A DNA stretch of 64,000 bases from contig OY829327.1 of the NCBI GenBank assembly GCA_963691655.1, forward strand, positions 53,022,079 through 53,086,078, read 5' to 3'. Below are positions 11,050 through 22,975 of this stretch, in pieces. The translations under genes and the position numbers were made by a program. Under the pieces are notes generated by a model, which saw nothing but the letters and a program-made list of their open reading frames with translations, made no database searches and was not told the DNA's origin. Origin of the DNA: Toxonevra muliebris. Its lineage: Eukaryota; Arthropoda; Insecta; Diptera; Pallopteridae. How positions within the stretch are numbered: the first letter of the stretch is position 1; every line of letters starts with the position of its first letter.

Positions 11050-11298
11050 TTGGATTTACAGTTTAAAGCCGATTCCGAACGTCTATGTGGCAAATTTTTA
11101 TCAGCTCGGTGGTTTTGCCATTACCAAACAAGGTGTGTACTTGTACACATTCTTATAATTTTCATCCACTTCATATCGATAGTGAATATGAGAAGTTTAT
11201 GAGAATTAACCACCAGAACAAGACGGGAATCGAACCCGCAACCTTCTGGATGAAGGAAAAAACTGACTTACACCACTTTTGCACGCAACGGCTCAATT
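11050..11298 (-). mobile_element. tRNA-derived SINE (head plus body)
   Basis: On the reverse strand, GAGCCGTTGCGTGCAAAAG leads into an A-box-like GTGGTGTAAGTC. A perfect RNA polymerase III B-box (GGTTCGATTCC, 11226-11236) follows about 30 nt later. The body then runs to GTTCGGAATCGGCTTTAAAC at 11080-11061. The GCCGTTGCGT start recurs at the + strand copy near 58334. I associate the GTTCGG.GTCGGCTT body with a common tephritid repeat, from memory only. A decayed tRNA gene is the alternative, but the conserved body argues for a SINE. Confidence 0.7.
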
Positions 11299-14217
11299 GA
11301 AGATATTTGGAATCAAATCCATAATTCTGGGTTACGATTTCAAATATTAGTAGCTTATATAGGATATTGAAAGATTAAGAACTATCACTAAGATCACTGA
11401 TGAGGAATTGTGGCGGATTCCGAAACGGCCGTCTGATTTGCCCGTCTCTATATACATTGTTGTTGTGATGACTACATTTGTTCATTAACCTGTTTATATA
11501 TAACTTCAAATAACGAAATTGACATGAACTTAAGTCATGACTTTGAAAATTAACCTCTAGATTTAATTTTCATAGTCTCCTAAAAAAAAAAAAAAAACTA
11601 TCATGGGCTGAAAACTTTTGGTTTACGTTTCGAGAATTGCAAATGGAAGTGAATTCATCATTTTTTCCGGAAGTAAACTGAAAATATATTCCTCGTTCAT
11701 GTTCATTAAAAATCATAAAGTATTAAGACGCCTCTACTGAAGAAAATAAGTCAGATTTGATTTTGATACCACAGTTTAGCTCCGAATCGGTACTGATTTA
11801 AATATAGCACAAAAGTTAAATAGTAATTATCAAAACTCAGTGGCCACCTAATATTTTGATTACTTGAATGAAAACAACTCACAACATTTTCAAAAAAACC
11901 AAAAACCATTTGAAATGGAAGTTTGTAATATGAGAAACATGTTAACAAATAGAAGTTATACCCTATATTGATTTCAATGGAACCTTTTTTACTTTAAGGT
12001 AGTACTAAACTCCTGCCATTTATGTTCTCGTTTCTGATCAAATGATCATTTGTTGCCTGCAGTTCAGGGTGGTAACAGCAGCTGGCGATGTAGCAACAAT
12101 TAAATCCAATTCATTTGTTTAACTGTTTTTGGTCCACTACGAACTTCCTGCACTTAAAAACAAAAAATATATTCTCTCTTTATTTTATTTTTTTCTTATA
12201 ACAAATTTCTTTTTTATTTTGCATCCAATCAGTAAAATGGACGCATTTGTTGCAGTTTTACACATTAACAACAAAACGACAAAGGCATAATAAAGCTTTT
12301 TGCTCCAACAGTCATCATTATACAGTTTTATCTACCTCCCGCAACCAACCACTGCCGCCGCCTTAACTTCTTTGTCATTTACTATAAAAATTAGCGGCTG
12401 TCATCGTCGTCGCTCGTCATCGTATAGCACCATCTAGCGTGTCGCTCGTAATTCAAAAATTATTTTCACTGCTGTCTGCCATTATAGTGAAAAGTGAATT
12501 GCACTTAATTCAGTGCCTCATTTCACTTCAGTGTATGGCTCTCTGTGTATGTGTGTATCTGAGCCTGTATGCATGAGTTAATGCAAATATGGCGGCTTGA
12601 ATGAGCGAGCAGCTGATGTCATGATGTTGGAAATGAATTGAAATTATAATTTGAAATGACATTGGCATTTAGGATAATGTTATTGAGTATATGTGTGCAT
12701 GTGTGTGTGTGGCCGTTGTTGCATTGTCTGTGTGTGTGTAGGGAATGAAGCAAAGTACATATCAAATTGTTATTTCTACAATTTATTGGCAATAATTCAA
12801 TACGAATACGGTGTGAATTTTCCACACATATTCACTCGTAAAGTGAAAGCTTCAATGAATTATTGAGCATGTAATTTTTGTTTGTTGTTTTATTTTTTTT
12901 TTTTTGATTTTTTCATTAAATGAAATCATTCAAAAACTCATCAATCTCCTCTGAAAAATTAAAAAAAAAAAAAAAACAATATGACGTTGTGCTTTTATTT
13001 TCTTACTGGAATTGCTGCGAATTCATACGGAAACAATTTTTGCGCTTCAAATTAAAAGCTTATCTCAAAAGCGCATTTTCATTCTGTGTAAATATTTCAT
13101 TTGTTGTTTTTTTTCCTTTTTTTGCATTTCATTTCGCTCCTAAAAATATGCTTTACGAAAAAGTAATAAAACTTATTGCCAAAGTCCATCCATACTTTAT
13201 TTACAAAATAAAAAAGTGAAAACTTTTTCGATTGTATAAAATACTTTTAAACTAAATTTTCTCTTTTTTCATTCATTCAACTTCATTAACATTTCCTGCT
13301 TTTTTTTCTTCAGCCCCAAATTTACTTTTAATATATGTAAATAATTTTACTTTTTACTTAAAACAAAAATAAAAAACTTAATACTTGGAAGTTTGGCAAA
13401 TATTTTACATACATGAGCATAAGTGTATGTGTGAAGAGCGAATGTATCATACTTTTCTGGCTTGCAGCAGTTTAAAAGTTATTAACCACAGTTTTTTTGG
13501 AGGGCTATATATTAAGTTTCTTTTTATTTAAATTTGCTATAAGTTCGGAAGGAAAATCTTAATATTTGTATGGTATACACTAAAAATAAAAAAAAAATTT
13601 GGTTTGTAGACAATTTCAGTTTACTTCTGGAATTTTCGGCATTAAAATAAATTGAACAGCTACTTTTAAGTCACTAGTACAAACGGTTATTCTTACTTTG
13701 GAATCAGTGTAGCTCAAATCACAATGATTTCTAGTCAACGAAAAAAATTTAAAAAGCACATTCTACTCAAAGAAAGCTTCTGTTTGGTTAACAAATTTCA
13801 ACCATTAATAATGATTGCAACTTTCTGTTTCAACTAAAACCACACACAGGGGAAAAAAGTATGAAATGAATAACTATTTGCGTATGAAAATTTCGACCAA
13901 AAAGCCTGTCATTATAATCTCGTTAACAATACATAAATTGGTCTAATAGAAAATTAAAATCACACACATCAAAATCGCAATCTAGTTATGTTTACCCAGG
14001 CGCGGATACAAGGGGCGGGTACAGGAGGAAATTCCCCCCTCCCCCCCCCAAAAAAAAGTTTTCAAACACTTAAATATTTAATAACTTTAACAGGCAAAAA
14101 GGTGAACATAATTTGTTATTTTTCTTTTTAGTTATTACGTTTCACTTTCAATTATAAGAATAAGGAATAATCTTGCTCATTAAACCACTTTCCTTCTCTA
14201 TGAAAATGTGCTGAAAT
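11299..14217. repeat. Intron-like DNA
   Basis: AT-rich, with poly(A) near 11582-11596 and 12961-12976 and TG-rich simple sequence near 12540 and 12690-12740. A possible hAT-like terminus (CAGGCGCGGATACAAGG at 13997-14013) has no partner found. TTTCAGTTTACTTC occurs near 13614 and in inverse orientation near 11668, without other TIR evidence. No gene. Confidence 0.5.
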
Positions 14218-14612
14218 AATAAAGATACCTAAACCAAATAAACCTGAAAACTCAATGTCCTCATATAGACCTATAAGTTTGCTGGCAATATTCTCGAAAA
14301 TATTCGAAAGAATACTCTTGAGTAGATTGCTAATAAAACTAGAAAATAAGAATATAGTTCCGGATGGTGATCCGTCATAACCACGGTACTCCTGAGCAAT
14401 ATCATCGCATAGTGAATATTGTCACTGACTTTCTGGAACGCAAAAAAAATATCGCTCTGTCATATTTTTGGACATTCAGCAAGCGTTCGACAGAGTTTGG
14501 CATCACGAGCTATTATACAAATTAAAAAATTTACTTTCAGCTCCATTTTATTTGGTCTTAAAGTTCTATCTACATGGATCAGCCACTGGTTTACCTCATA
14601 GCAGAAATCCAT
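14218..14612 (+). pseudogene. Jockey-like non-LTR reverse transcriptase, N-terminal RT fragment
   Basis: The translation gives KIPKPNKPE, SSYRPISLLAIFSKIFER and ILLSRLLIKLENKNIVP. After an internal stop it gives TPEQYHRIVNIVTDFLERK. After a frameshift in the A-run at 14442-14450 it gives VIFLDIQQAFDRVWHHELL. The YRPISLL block and the FLD...AFDRVWH block with its catalytic Asp are hallmarks of jockey-type reverse transcriptase. Coding similarity stops after about 14600, before the YADD box. Both ends are truncated and there are at least one stop and one shift, so it is dead. Confidence 0.85.
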
Positions 14613-16020
14613 AAAAAGAAATATCTACTTTTAGAATTTTAGGGTTTACTAAGATTTTTATTTTTAAATCAAATTGTACATACCTTAAATCAAAGAGTAC
14701 AATCTCTGCTTATGGCAGATTTGAAAAATACATTTCAATTCAAAATATTTAAGTTTACTTTAGAGGTTTCAAAACTCCCCCAACGAATGCGCTTTTAAAG
14801 CACAGTGACTTTTAGCTTACTGCAGAGATTTCAGAAAGAAAATTTCGGTTGACTTATGAAGTTAGAGGCATTAATTACGATCGCTTTTTTGAAATCACAC
14901 TGGGTTGAATTCCAGTGATTTCTTGCTCATAGCAGAGACTTGAGAAATAAATAAAATTGCATGGAAATATTTGTTTATTTGTAGCATTTCAGACCATAAT
15001 TAAGATCACTACTTTTAAATCAAAATGAGAAGTGACTAAAAATATTGTGACTTTTGAATTTCAACGACTGAAATTGCAACTCACTAATTTTCCTACTTTA
15101 TTCACATCAGCAAGCATAATCAGGGTCATAATTTATGATATTCCAAAATAGTACCCAAAACTTTATCCATTTCCTATAAAGCATAGCGCTTCCATAATGA
15201 AGTAAAGACCAACTTAAAAACATTTAAAAAAATTTTTAGAAAATTACTTCTTCATTTTCGTTTGAAATAAATGATTCGTACTTTTCCCACAAATGTTTAG
15301 GAATGTTGATTTTATTTCTATATTGTATTTGAATTCAGAAATATACATACATGTGTAATATGTTTGTGTGTTTATTTCAATTTCGTTATCATGAAATTCA
15401 TGTGTGCATCAATTTCTAAAAGTTTTCAAGACACATTTCTAGAGAAGTAAATATTTTGTTATTGAAATAAATATATGAAGCAAGAAGATGCAAAATATTT
15501 GAGTGCATATCCTTTAGCTCCCTTTCATATTTTAAACTTACACTCACACATCAAACACTCAAGTAGATTATGCCATAAATATTGCAAAGCTATGTATACA
15601 CACCCAACCATGACACCGGCACAAACACACACACATACTCACACACTCCCATCTAATAGAAATATATATTTCTATTAGATTGCAAAAGTTGCATTTGACT
15701 TAAATAAAATGCAAATGAAAAATGACAAATTTTTACGCTTCGTTAGAGAGCTGAAAATTTATTCATATGTTTGTGTATGTGTGAATACTCACATATACTT
15801 ATATATATCTAAGAAAAACTTCTTTATAAACTTTAAATTAAAAAGTAGAGATGATTCATAGCCTTAAGATTGTAATTTTGAAAGAAAATTTTCATTATAT
15901 TAGATTCATTGCAGCTCAAGTCTGCTCTGTGTGTAAATGTATGAAAATCTTTTAGCTTAAATGATTACTTTTATTATTTAATTGTAGATTATTTATCTTT
16001 AATGCAAAGACATTTTTAAT
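14613..16020. repeat. Noncoding, weak internal repeats, long palindrome
   Basis: Variants of TGCAGAGATTT/AGCAGAGACTT recur near 14706, 14822 and 14931, suggesting an old repeat. ACACAC tracts lie near 15623-15643. A perfect 30 bp palindrome is annotated separately. No gene. Confidence 0.45.
15651..15680. repeat. Perfect 30 bp palindrome
   Basis: The half-site ATCTAATAGAAATAT is followed immediately by its exact reverse complement, with no spacer and no mismatch. It sits next to a CA-rich tract. It could be a cruciform-prone site or a recent foldback event. Confidence 0.9.
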
Positions 16021-16139
16021 AAAGATTTTCTTGTTTTTATTCTCTTTCATTGCAGGTAAGCGTTTTGTTATTTCTCTCTGATGTTTTTAAGTTTGTGTCA
16101 GATAAATAAATAAAAAATGTGGTGCAAATGTGTGAGAAA
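16021..16139 (+). other. Strong recursive-splice site with downstream cryptic donor
   Basis: A near-continuous pyrimidine tract (16028-16050: TCTTGTTTTTATTCTCTTTC) runs into ATTGCAG|GTAAGC, with the junction at 16055|16056. A good 3' splice site is thus fused to a good 5' splice site with no exon between. In Drosophila long introns this layout defines recursive splicing ratchet points. A second donor, GAAA|GTAAGT, begins at 16140 and would define an 84 nt RS-exon for exon definition. The site has no open-frame support as a normal exon. A chance juxtaposition is possible but the tract is long. Confidence 0.65.
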
Positions 16140-18526
16140 GTAAGTAAATAAACTAAAAATGTGCATATATTATTCTAACTCAAATTGATTGAAAGATAAA
16201 AAAAACTTATGTTATGTGACAAAGGACTTAAATATTGAGTAGTTTTAGTAAATATTTGGCTGAGATTCAAAGTGATTTCTTCTTTCTGTATTTGTATTAA
16301 TTCTAAAATTTTTGCCACCTCAAAGCTTCTGGAACTTCACCCTAGTTGTTTCAAGAAGTTCAAATGTTATGCTGAGTAGTTCCAAATTCAAATTTTTTCC
16401 CAAAATTGGAATTATATGGCCCTGGATTCTGTCATATTCTCTGTGCCCAAGTTTTAGCACCATAGTTATGAAAATAGTCAAATATTAAAGAATTTATTTA
16501 ACAATTCTTGGTTTACCACAGACATATACATTTATGCTAAATAATTCGTGCTAGCTTTTAATAAAGTGTGCACCATTCATATGCTTTCACTTCGAAATTC
16601 TTGTTTACTCTCTTACTTAAATTGTTGAAATACCATGCACTCATACATATGCAGTTATACATTCACACAAATACAAAAAGTATGCAAAAACTTCAATGAA
16701 ACTTTTACTCTTAGCCTCCTTCCTCCGGAAATGCAAACGAACAATTATGAGCCAAAAATTTCTCCACTACAAGAGAGAAACCACAAACGTTTTTAATTGC
16801 AACGCTTAGCAAAAAACCAAAACAGAACATAATGGAACAAAAACGTAAGCTGCAAAACAGAAAAATAAACAAAAGAATTAAAATATAAACTTATATTTTT
16901 TATTTGCACTATTTTGTGGCATGTGTGAATGTGTATGATAAAAAATATGCCAAAAATTAAATGAAAATATGTAGGGAAAGTTAAACAAACCTGATTAAAT
17001 TCGGCCTTCCTCCCTGTCTCCCTCCCCTATCAACACCACCATACAGTAGGAAAACTACAATAACAACAAGAAAATGGCGCATGAACTTGAAGCAAGCAAA
17101 TTAAAATCCTCAATAAAACGAACAACATTCGTATGCGTATGATACTATGCAATGACTACAGCAACGGAGCGCGGGTGACATATATGCTAGATATATATTC
17201 TGAACTGAACTGAGTGCACTTGCTGATATTTCTTTTTTCTCTCGTTTCTGTTTCTTTTTTTTTTTTGTCTTTTTGTATTTTTGTATTTTTTGTGTGTGCT
17301 GTTAATCCTCGATACATATGCGACGGATGAAAGGACATGAACATGAAAATACTATTAGCGCTGATGGCGGTCATCCGCTTCAACGTTGGCTCTTCATCCA
17401 TCCTTGGAGCGAGCCAACTGAGAGATGCCATCACAAAAAAAAAAAAAAAATCACTACTGGCAGTAGAAATATTACGAAAAAGTCAGAAAAGTGAAAAAGA
17501 AAAAAGAAGGAAAATATATAAAACTGAATTACGGCGTATGTTGGATTTCGCAGAGATTTGTCAATTAGACGTGCGAGTGACGTATGCGGCGACCGCGACA
17601 GGCTCGCAGGCAAATCGAGAGCCTAGGCTGCCCGCCTAGGTTGATTCTAGCCGGCAACCATTTGCAGGCTATGGCCACTGAGCAGCCAATAGCGCGTGGC
17701 GGCAATAGAAATTGGCTATATTGCGAAAAAGATGTGATGATAGTATATAAATAAAATAAAAATAAACGCTGTAGACGAGGATGTTGGTGATGCTATAGAT
17801 AAAGATGATCTTCAGCATGACGATACTGCTCCTGCTGCTGTACTATTGCTGTTAAAGTGAATGAATGAATAAATGAATGAGCGAATGAAGAGTAATATAC
17901 TTGTGCTTGTTAAGCTTAGAAGCTACTACATTCATAGTTGAGGTTTCCACTATTATTATTTCCCTTTGTTTAACTTAATAAGTTCATCTTTTTTTGTGGT
18001 ATGCTTTTAGGCTCTTGTAGCTTTCGCATATGTACATATGAATGTATGTGTCTGTTTGTGTGCGAGTGAATGTGTAGGTTAGTGCCGAAAAAAATTTATA
18101 TTTTTGTTTCGTAGAATATCTCTCTGTTTTATTTGCACGCTAATGGACTTGAACAATTTGTGTGCGAATTTTATGCTGTTAAAAAAAAAAAAGAAAGCAA
18201 AAAGAAAGCTCGGCAACTTTTTATTAGTTGGCAGTTATTTTTTATTGCATAAGTGTTAGCCATATAAAAAACATATTTCCCATTTAGAGAAACCCTAAAA
18301 AAAGAACCATTTCACATTGCTGACAGAGTGCTTCAATTTATTTTTGCACATTTTCTAACTCTTTACTCTACACAGTGAAAAGGAATTGTGTAAAAGCGTA
18401 AAACACGAAATCCAATTACGAGTACTAGCAGAATGAAACAAGGAAGCAATTTTTAACAAAAACGAAAAAAATTACTTTTGGTTTTTGTCAATGACTTTTG
18501 ACTGGAAAAAACTATGTGAGCATGTA
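16140..18526. other. Intron-like DNA
   Basis: AT-rich with poly(A)/poly(T) runs near 17258, 17434 and 18181. Bases 17580-17720 are less AT-rich and hold a CCTAGGC...GCCTAGG hairpin at 17622-17640. An open frame on the reverse strand at 17434-17156 has no recognisable domain and ends in a Lys/Glu-rich low-complexity run. No gene is called. Confidence 0.45.
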
Positions 18527-19044
18527 CACTTTCGGGCAAAAAAAAACTCTGCATCTGTATTGGAAAATACTCCATCTTTTTTGATGCTGAGCCCCACGGC
18601 GATTGCTGCTTCTGCTACTTTCAAATCAAATTCCAATTAATTCTAGTATGTTCGCTTTCATATGTTTTTTCCATTCTTCGTAGAACGAAGAGCTAAAATG
18701 AAGCGGTTCCATCGATTATGGTCCTTCACAATAGTTCTAATTTCACTGAACGGTTTTCTTGATTCTCGTAGTTCTTTATTGTTCAGTAGCTTGCTTTCTT
18801 TAAGGAGAGAGTTTAAGAACCCTTCATTTGAGGTTTTCGTTTTGTAAGTTTCCGATGGAGACCCTCAAAAAAAGATGAACAAAATGTATAATATATGCAG
18901 ATATTCGATAGAAGATTCAACATTTAATCTCAATATGGTTATATGATCAACATAACTAGATTCAATTAAATTAACCTTTTTCTTTCTGGTGATTGTTACC
19001 TTTTAAATCAATTGCGCTGGGCCCAGTTTTTATGACCGAAAGTG
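18527..19044. mobile_element. 518 bp TA-flanked element (Tc1/mariner type)
   Basis: The left end CACTTTCGGGCAAAAAAA matches the reverse complement of the right end, CACTTTCGGTCATAAAAA. TA flanks both sides (18525-18526 and 19045-19046). The reverse strand between 18850 and 18660 contains short open stretches but no recognisable transposase motif. A non-autonomous or heavily deleted member is the likeliest reading. Confidence 0.7.
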
Positions 19045-19046
19045 TA

Positions 19047-22000
19047 GTTCACTTTATTTTTTGTTGCTCATTGAGATTTCTTTATTGGAATTTGTTTTTC
19101 CTCCAACGTTTTCTTGATATTTGCCAACAGCTCAGCAAATAATCTCTACCAAGCACATACAAAAAACAAAAAAAAAACAAAACGGAAAAATAGTCCAAAG
19201 TTTTTTTACAACCCACCTGGGAGGTGTGGCAAATACATTTGTACGCATTACATACTATAGTTTCATACCTATTTTTTTTTTTTTTTGGTTTGCCCTTCCA
19301 AATCGAATCGAAATCATTTCAGTTGAAAGTAAAAATAAACAGCAAAAAATTCTGAAATAAAACAAAGTTTCGTTCGTTCATAAAAATAGAACCCAAAGGC
19401 TTTTGGGATAATTTCATTTTTATGACAATGCGCGACAACAACAGAAACGGGAAAAATACAATACAAAAAAAGAAACAGAAAAACTTTTAAGAAATCCAAG
19501 GAAACAATTTGCACTCTGGAACAAAGTATCCGCTTATCGATTCCCATACACACACACATACACACTCAAATGCAATTTTATTAAAACCTTTTACTATTAT
19601 ACCATCTAACGCTATCTTCACTAACTTCTTTCGCCTCTTACCACAAGAAATTGTAGAAATAAAAAAAAAAAATAAAGAAGAAAATCATAAACGAGAAATC
19701 TAAACGAAGAAAAATGTTATCAAGTGCGGAAATATTTTCTCAATCCAATTTTGATGGCCTGCGGGCATTTTCTGCTTTTCTACGCTTCACATCATTCACC
19801 ATCAGACACTCACACGGACACATACACATACACATACACCTACCTATGTATATATAACATATATCGCATTTCTCGTTGTCACTGACTTTGCCTTCTTCTC
19901 CATATAATTTCTTATAAATATTTCCTGTGCTTGCTTCATTTTTATTCATTTACTTTTTTCCCCGATATTGTTATTTTTTTTTTTTTTTTTTGTGCTTTCA
20001 TAGTTAACTGTGTATGAGTATGTAAGTTTATGACTTTTGCAAATGTATTTGTGTAACTCTTTTGCAATTTACTACTCTTTTTTCGATTTCTCGCTCAACT
20101 CTACTTACTTCTTTCACTTTTGTTACACTTTGACTTTATGGGTTTCAAGTTGAGTATTTTTTGCTTTTCTTCCTTTTTTTTTGTATCATTTCCATACTTT
20201 TTTATTTTTTACTTACTTTCTTGTTTGCAATAAAATTGGCGCCATAACACTTAAACGGAAGTTGTATTCGTTTTTTCTGTGTTTTTTTGCTGTTTGTTCT
20301 GTGTTTTTTGTGTTGCCAAGTTTTACTTTCAAACTCAATTTGATGGTAGCGAAAGCGAAAACTTTTAACTTAAAATTACTTTTTGAGGTCAATGAGGGAT
20401 TTCGAAAAAATTTAGTGCTCATAATCTTAATTTTCATATTTATGCGAGTGAGTGAGCGAGCGCAAGTATGTGAAATATGTGGTAGACTAAAAAGAGAAAG
20501 GAGGTGAAGTCATAAAGATTTACTACTTGATATGAATGAGTAGGTGTGTTACATTAAGAAAGTACTCTACTTTGAGGGGGGGATGGTAAGGATAATTTAA
20601 TAAATCTCTAGTTTTATTGAAAACGCCCTAAAACGAGAATATTTTTAGCCTGAATACGTGACATTTATATTTTGAAATACGGGTTAATTTAATCGGTTTC
20701 TTTTTTTTAAATGGCCATGATAGCAAACCTAGGTTAAGGAAGGTTAAAAGAGATGGCAAATATTCTGCATAGACCAGAACTCTCTAGAATCTACGTTATC
20801 GTTGGTTTTGTAGACATCAGTATGGAGATTGGTTATGTTTACTGGCCACAAGGTCTACGGATCCGAAAGTCTCGTGTCGTAAATTCAATTAAAAACCCAT
20901 GGTCAAGATGTGTTAATCATCAGAAATATGCAGATTTCAATCTGCAGTTTTTTTTTACATCACAACCTTGTCGAAAACGATCTTCAATTGATTCCTCTTC
21001 TGGTTATGTTCATCATTAAAGATTTGCCAACAAAAGCTAGAACCAGCTGAACTTCTGGTAACTAAAATTAGCTAACTTCAAAAACTTTTTCTATAACAAC
21101 AACAGCAACATGAATGAACATTTGATTAATATTAAAAAAATCGAAATTAATTACATAAAGTTCAACATTTTACGATTAGTAGCAAAACCAAAAAAAAAAA
21201 AAACAAAAAAAAACAGAGGAAGCAATTTTCGCATAGAGCAAACCAAATTGAAACTGAGGAACGAGAGCAGACATTAAATATCATTTTACTTTGTATGTAG
21301 TTCGCTGAACAAAAAAAAATTTGTTAACACACAATGTAATTAATATTTAATGACTGGACAACATTCATACATAAGAGCATGAAAACATAAACATAGGAAT
21401 ACGCATTTATGCACGTGCATAAACATATATTTACTTTGAAGGTAAAGGTATGCGTGTATTTGTTTTCAGTTAGTTTAATTGCGAAATTAATGCTTTGTAG
21501 GAGTGCAGTCGTATGTATGTATATATGTCTATGTTTAATGAGTTTTCTAATTAAATACAAGCTAAATTTCACCTATGAACACACACACTCACATACCGTC
21601 AGACATCTGTTAATATATGTAGGTATGTATGTGTGCATGTATGCATACCGGACACAACAAACTGTGAATTGTTGCTGCTCATTTCACAAATGTAGCAGCG
21701 GTAGAGATGGCGATGGCAACATCGACGGCGACGATGCTACGCAAAGCAAAGTGCCACAATATCATTTCCCTTGCATGGATGTATATTAATTATGTAAAGG
21801 CTAGATTCACGTAGCTATTAGCTACGTACCTATCAAATTATAGTTGGGTTTCCTATTTCGGTTTTTGTTTATTTTTTCTAGTTTCCCTTTTTATTGTGTG
21901 ATTGTTTGTGTTTATTGAATAATGCATTTGAATTGTGGATTAAATAAATGAATATTGTATTTGACATTGTGGAAAATATGCATTGAGTTTGGTTTGAATG

Positions 22001-22877
22001 AAATTCGATATTCACATCAGAGTTAATGTAGTGCAATGAAATCAATGCCAGAAACAAAGTTTCAAGTGGTGGTGGATTTTATTACCAACACACTACAACC
22101 ACTACAATGATCAGCAAAATTAACCTAAAACACTTCATGAATCGCCTTTTACGTCTCTCAAGTCGTACAATGTGATATGTTCTGATTTTGATGAGAGAAA
22201 GTTGCCTATTCTCGAATTCAGTTCTTGTGGAAGCAATGACTCATGGCTTGACTAACTTAATAAATATTTATATGCTTCGCAGTTCATGAGTGTTGTTTAT
22301 GAGAAATTCATATTTATCGACTTTACTTCAGTTTGGAAAACATTACAACTATCAGGAAGTTTAGGGACATTCTGGTATGATGGGAAATTAAGTATCGAAC
22401 GAGTTTGCAAGGAAGTGTTTATGCTCTGAGGGAAAGCCTTTTAATATCTCACTATCTGCCCATTTTTTTATCCCACAACTTTCGATAAAAAAATTTTCAG
22501 ATTTCACTATCTCGTAAAAACGCAGTCAGTTGAGTGAATTAACGTCATAAAACTTGGGCTGATTGAAAACAACTTATATAGTAACTGTGATCACCCTGAA
22601 ACGAGAGAAACTTTGGAACATATCCACTATTAAGTATTGCATTAAAATCAAATACGATTTTTTATTTTGAACCTTTCACAACAAACTGCAATAAATTTTC
22701 TTCGTCTACGATTTTTGAATATCCAGTAAGCTTTATTCAAAATAGTAAAGATCTATCATAAAGAACACGTACCAGGTACCAACCAGAACCGGTTACAATT
22801 ATTATTTGGGAGCCGTGAGGTTACCGTCGAAAAGCATAAAAAATGCTTGGACTTCGTGAATTTTTTTAAATATAAAA
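19047..22877. repeat. Intron-like DNA with simple repeats
   Basis: Long T or A runs near 19271, 19976 and 21190, CACATACAC tracts near 19550 and 19820, and TATGTATG tracts near 21512 and 21620. A CGTAGCT-ATT-AGCTACG hairpin lies near 21809. AACCTAGGTTAAGGAAGGTT near 20729 resembles a reversed TAACC-type retrotransposon tail but no element is defined. No gene. Confidence 0.5.
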
Positions 22878-22975
22878 TACAGTAGAACTTCGCTAATCCT
22901 GATATGGCCTAATACAGAGTCTTCTGTTATCCGGACAGAGTTAAAAAATTAAAAATTTCTGTTATCTCCCTTTTA

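Noticed and set aside
16322..16365. Heat-shock-element-like TTC/GAA pattern
   Set aside because: The spacing between the GAA and TTC units is one base instead of two in both clusters, and there is no promoter context.
17156..17639. Overlapping open frames on both strands near 17.2-17.6 kb
   Set aside because: Both contain Lys/Glu or Phe-rich low-complexity runs from A/T tracts and show no domain. The higher GC content nearby is not enough for a gene call.
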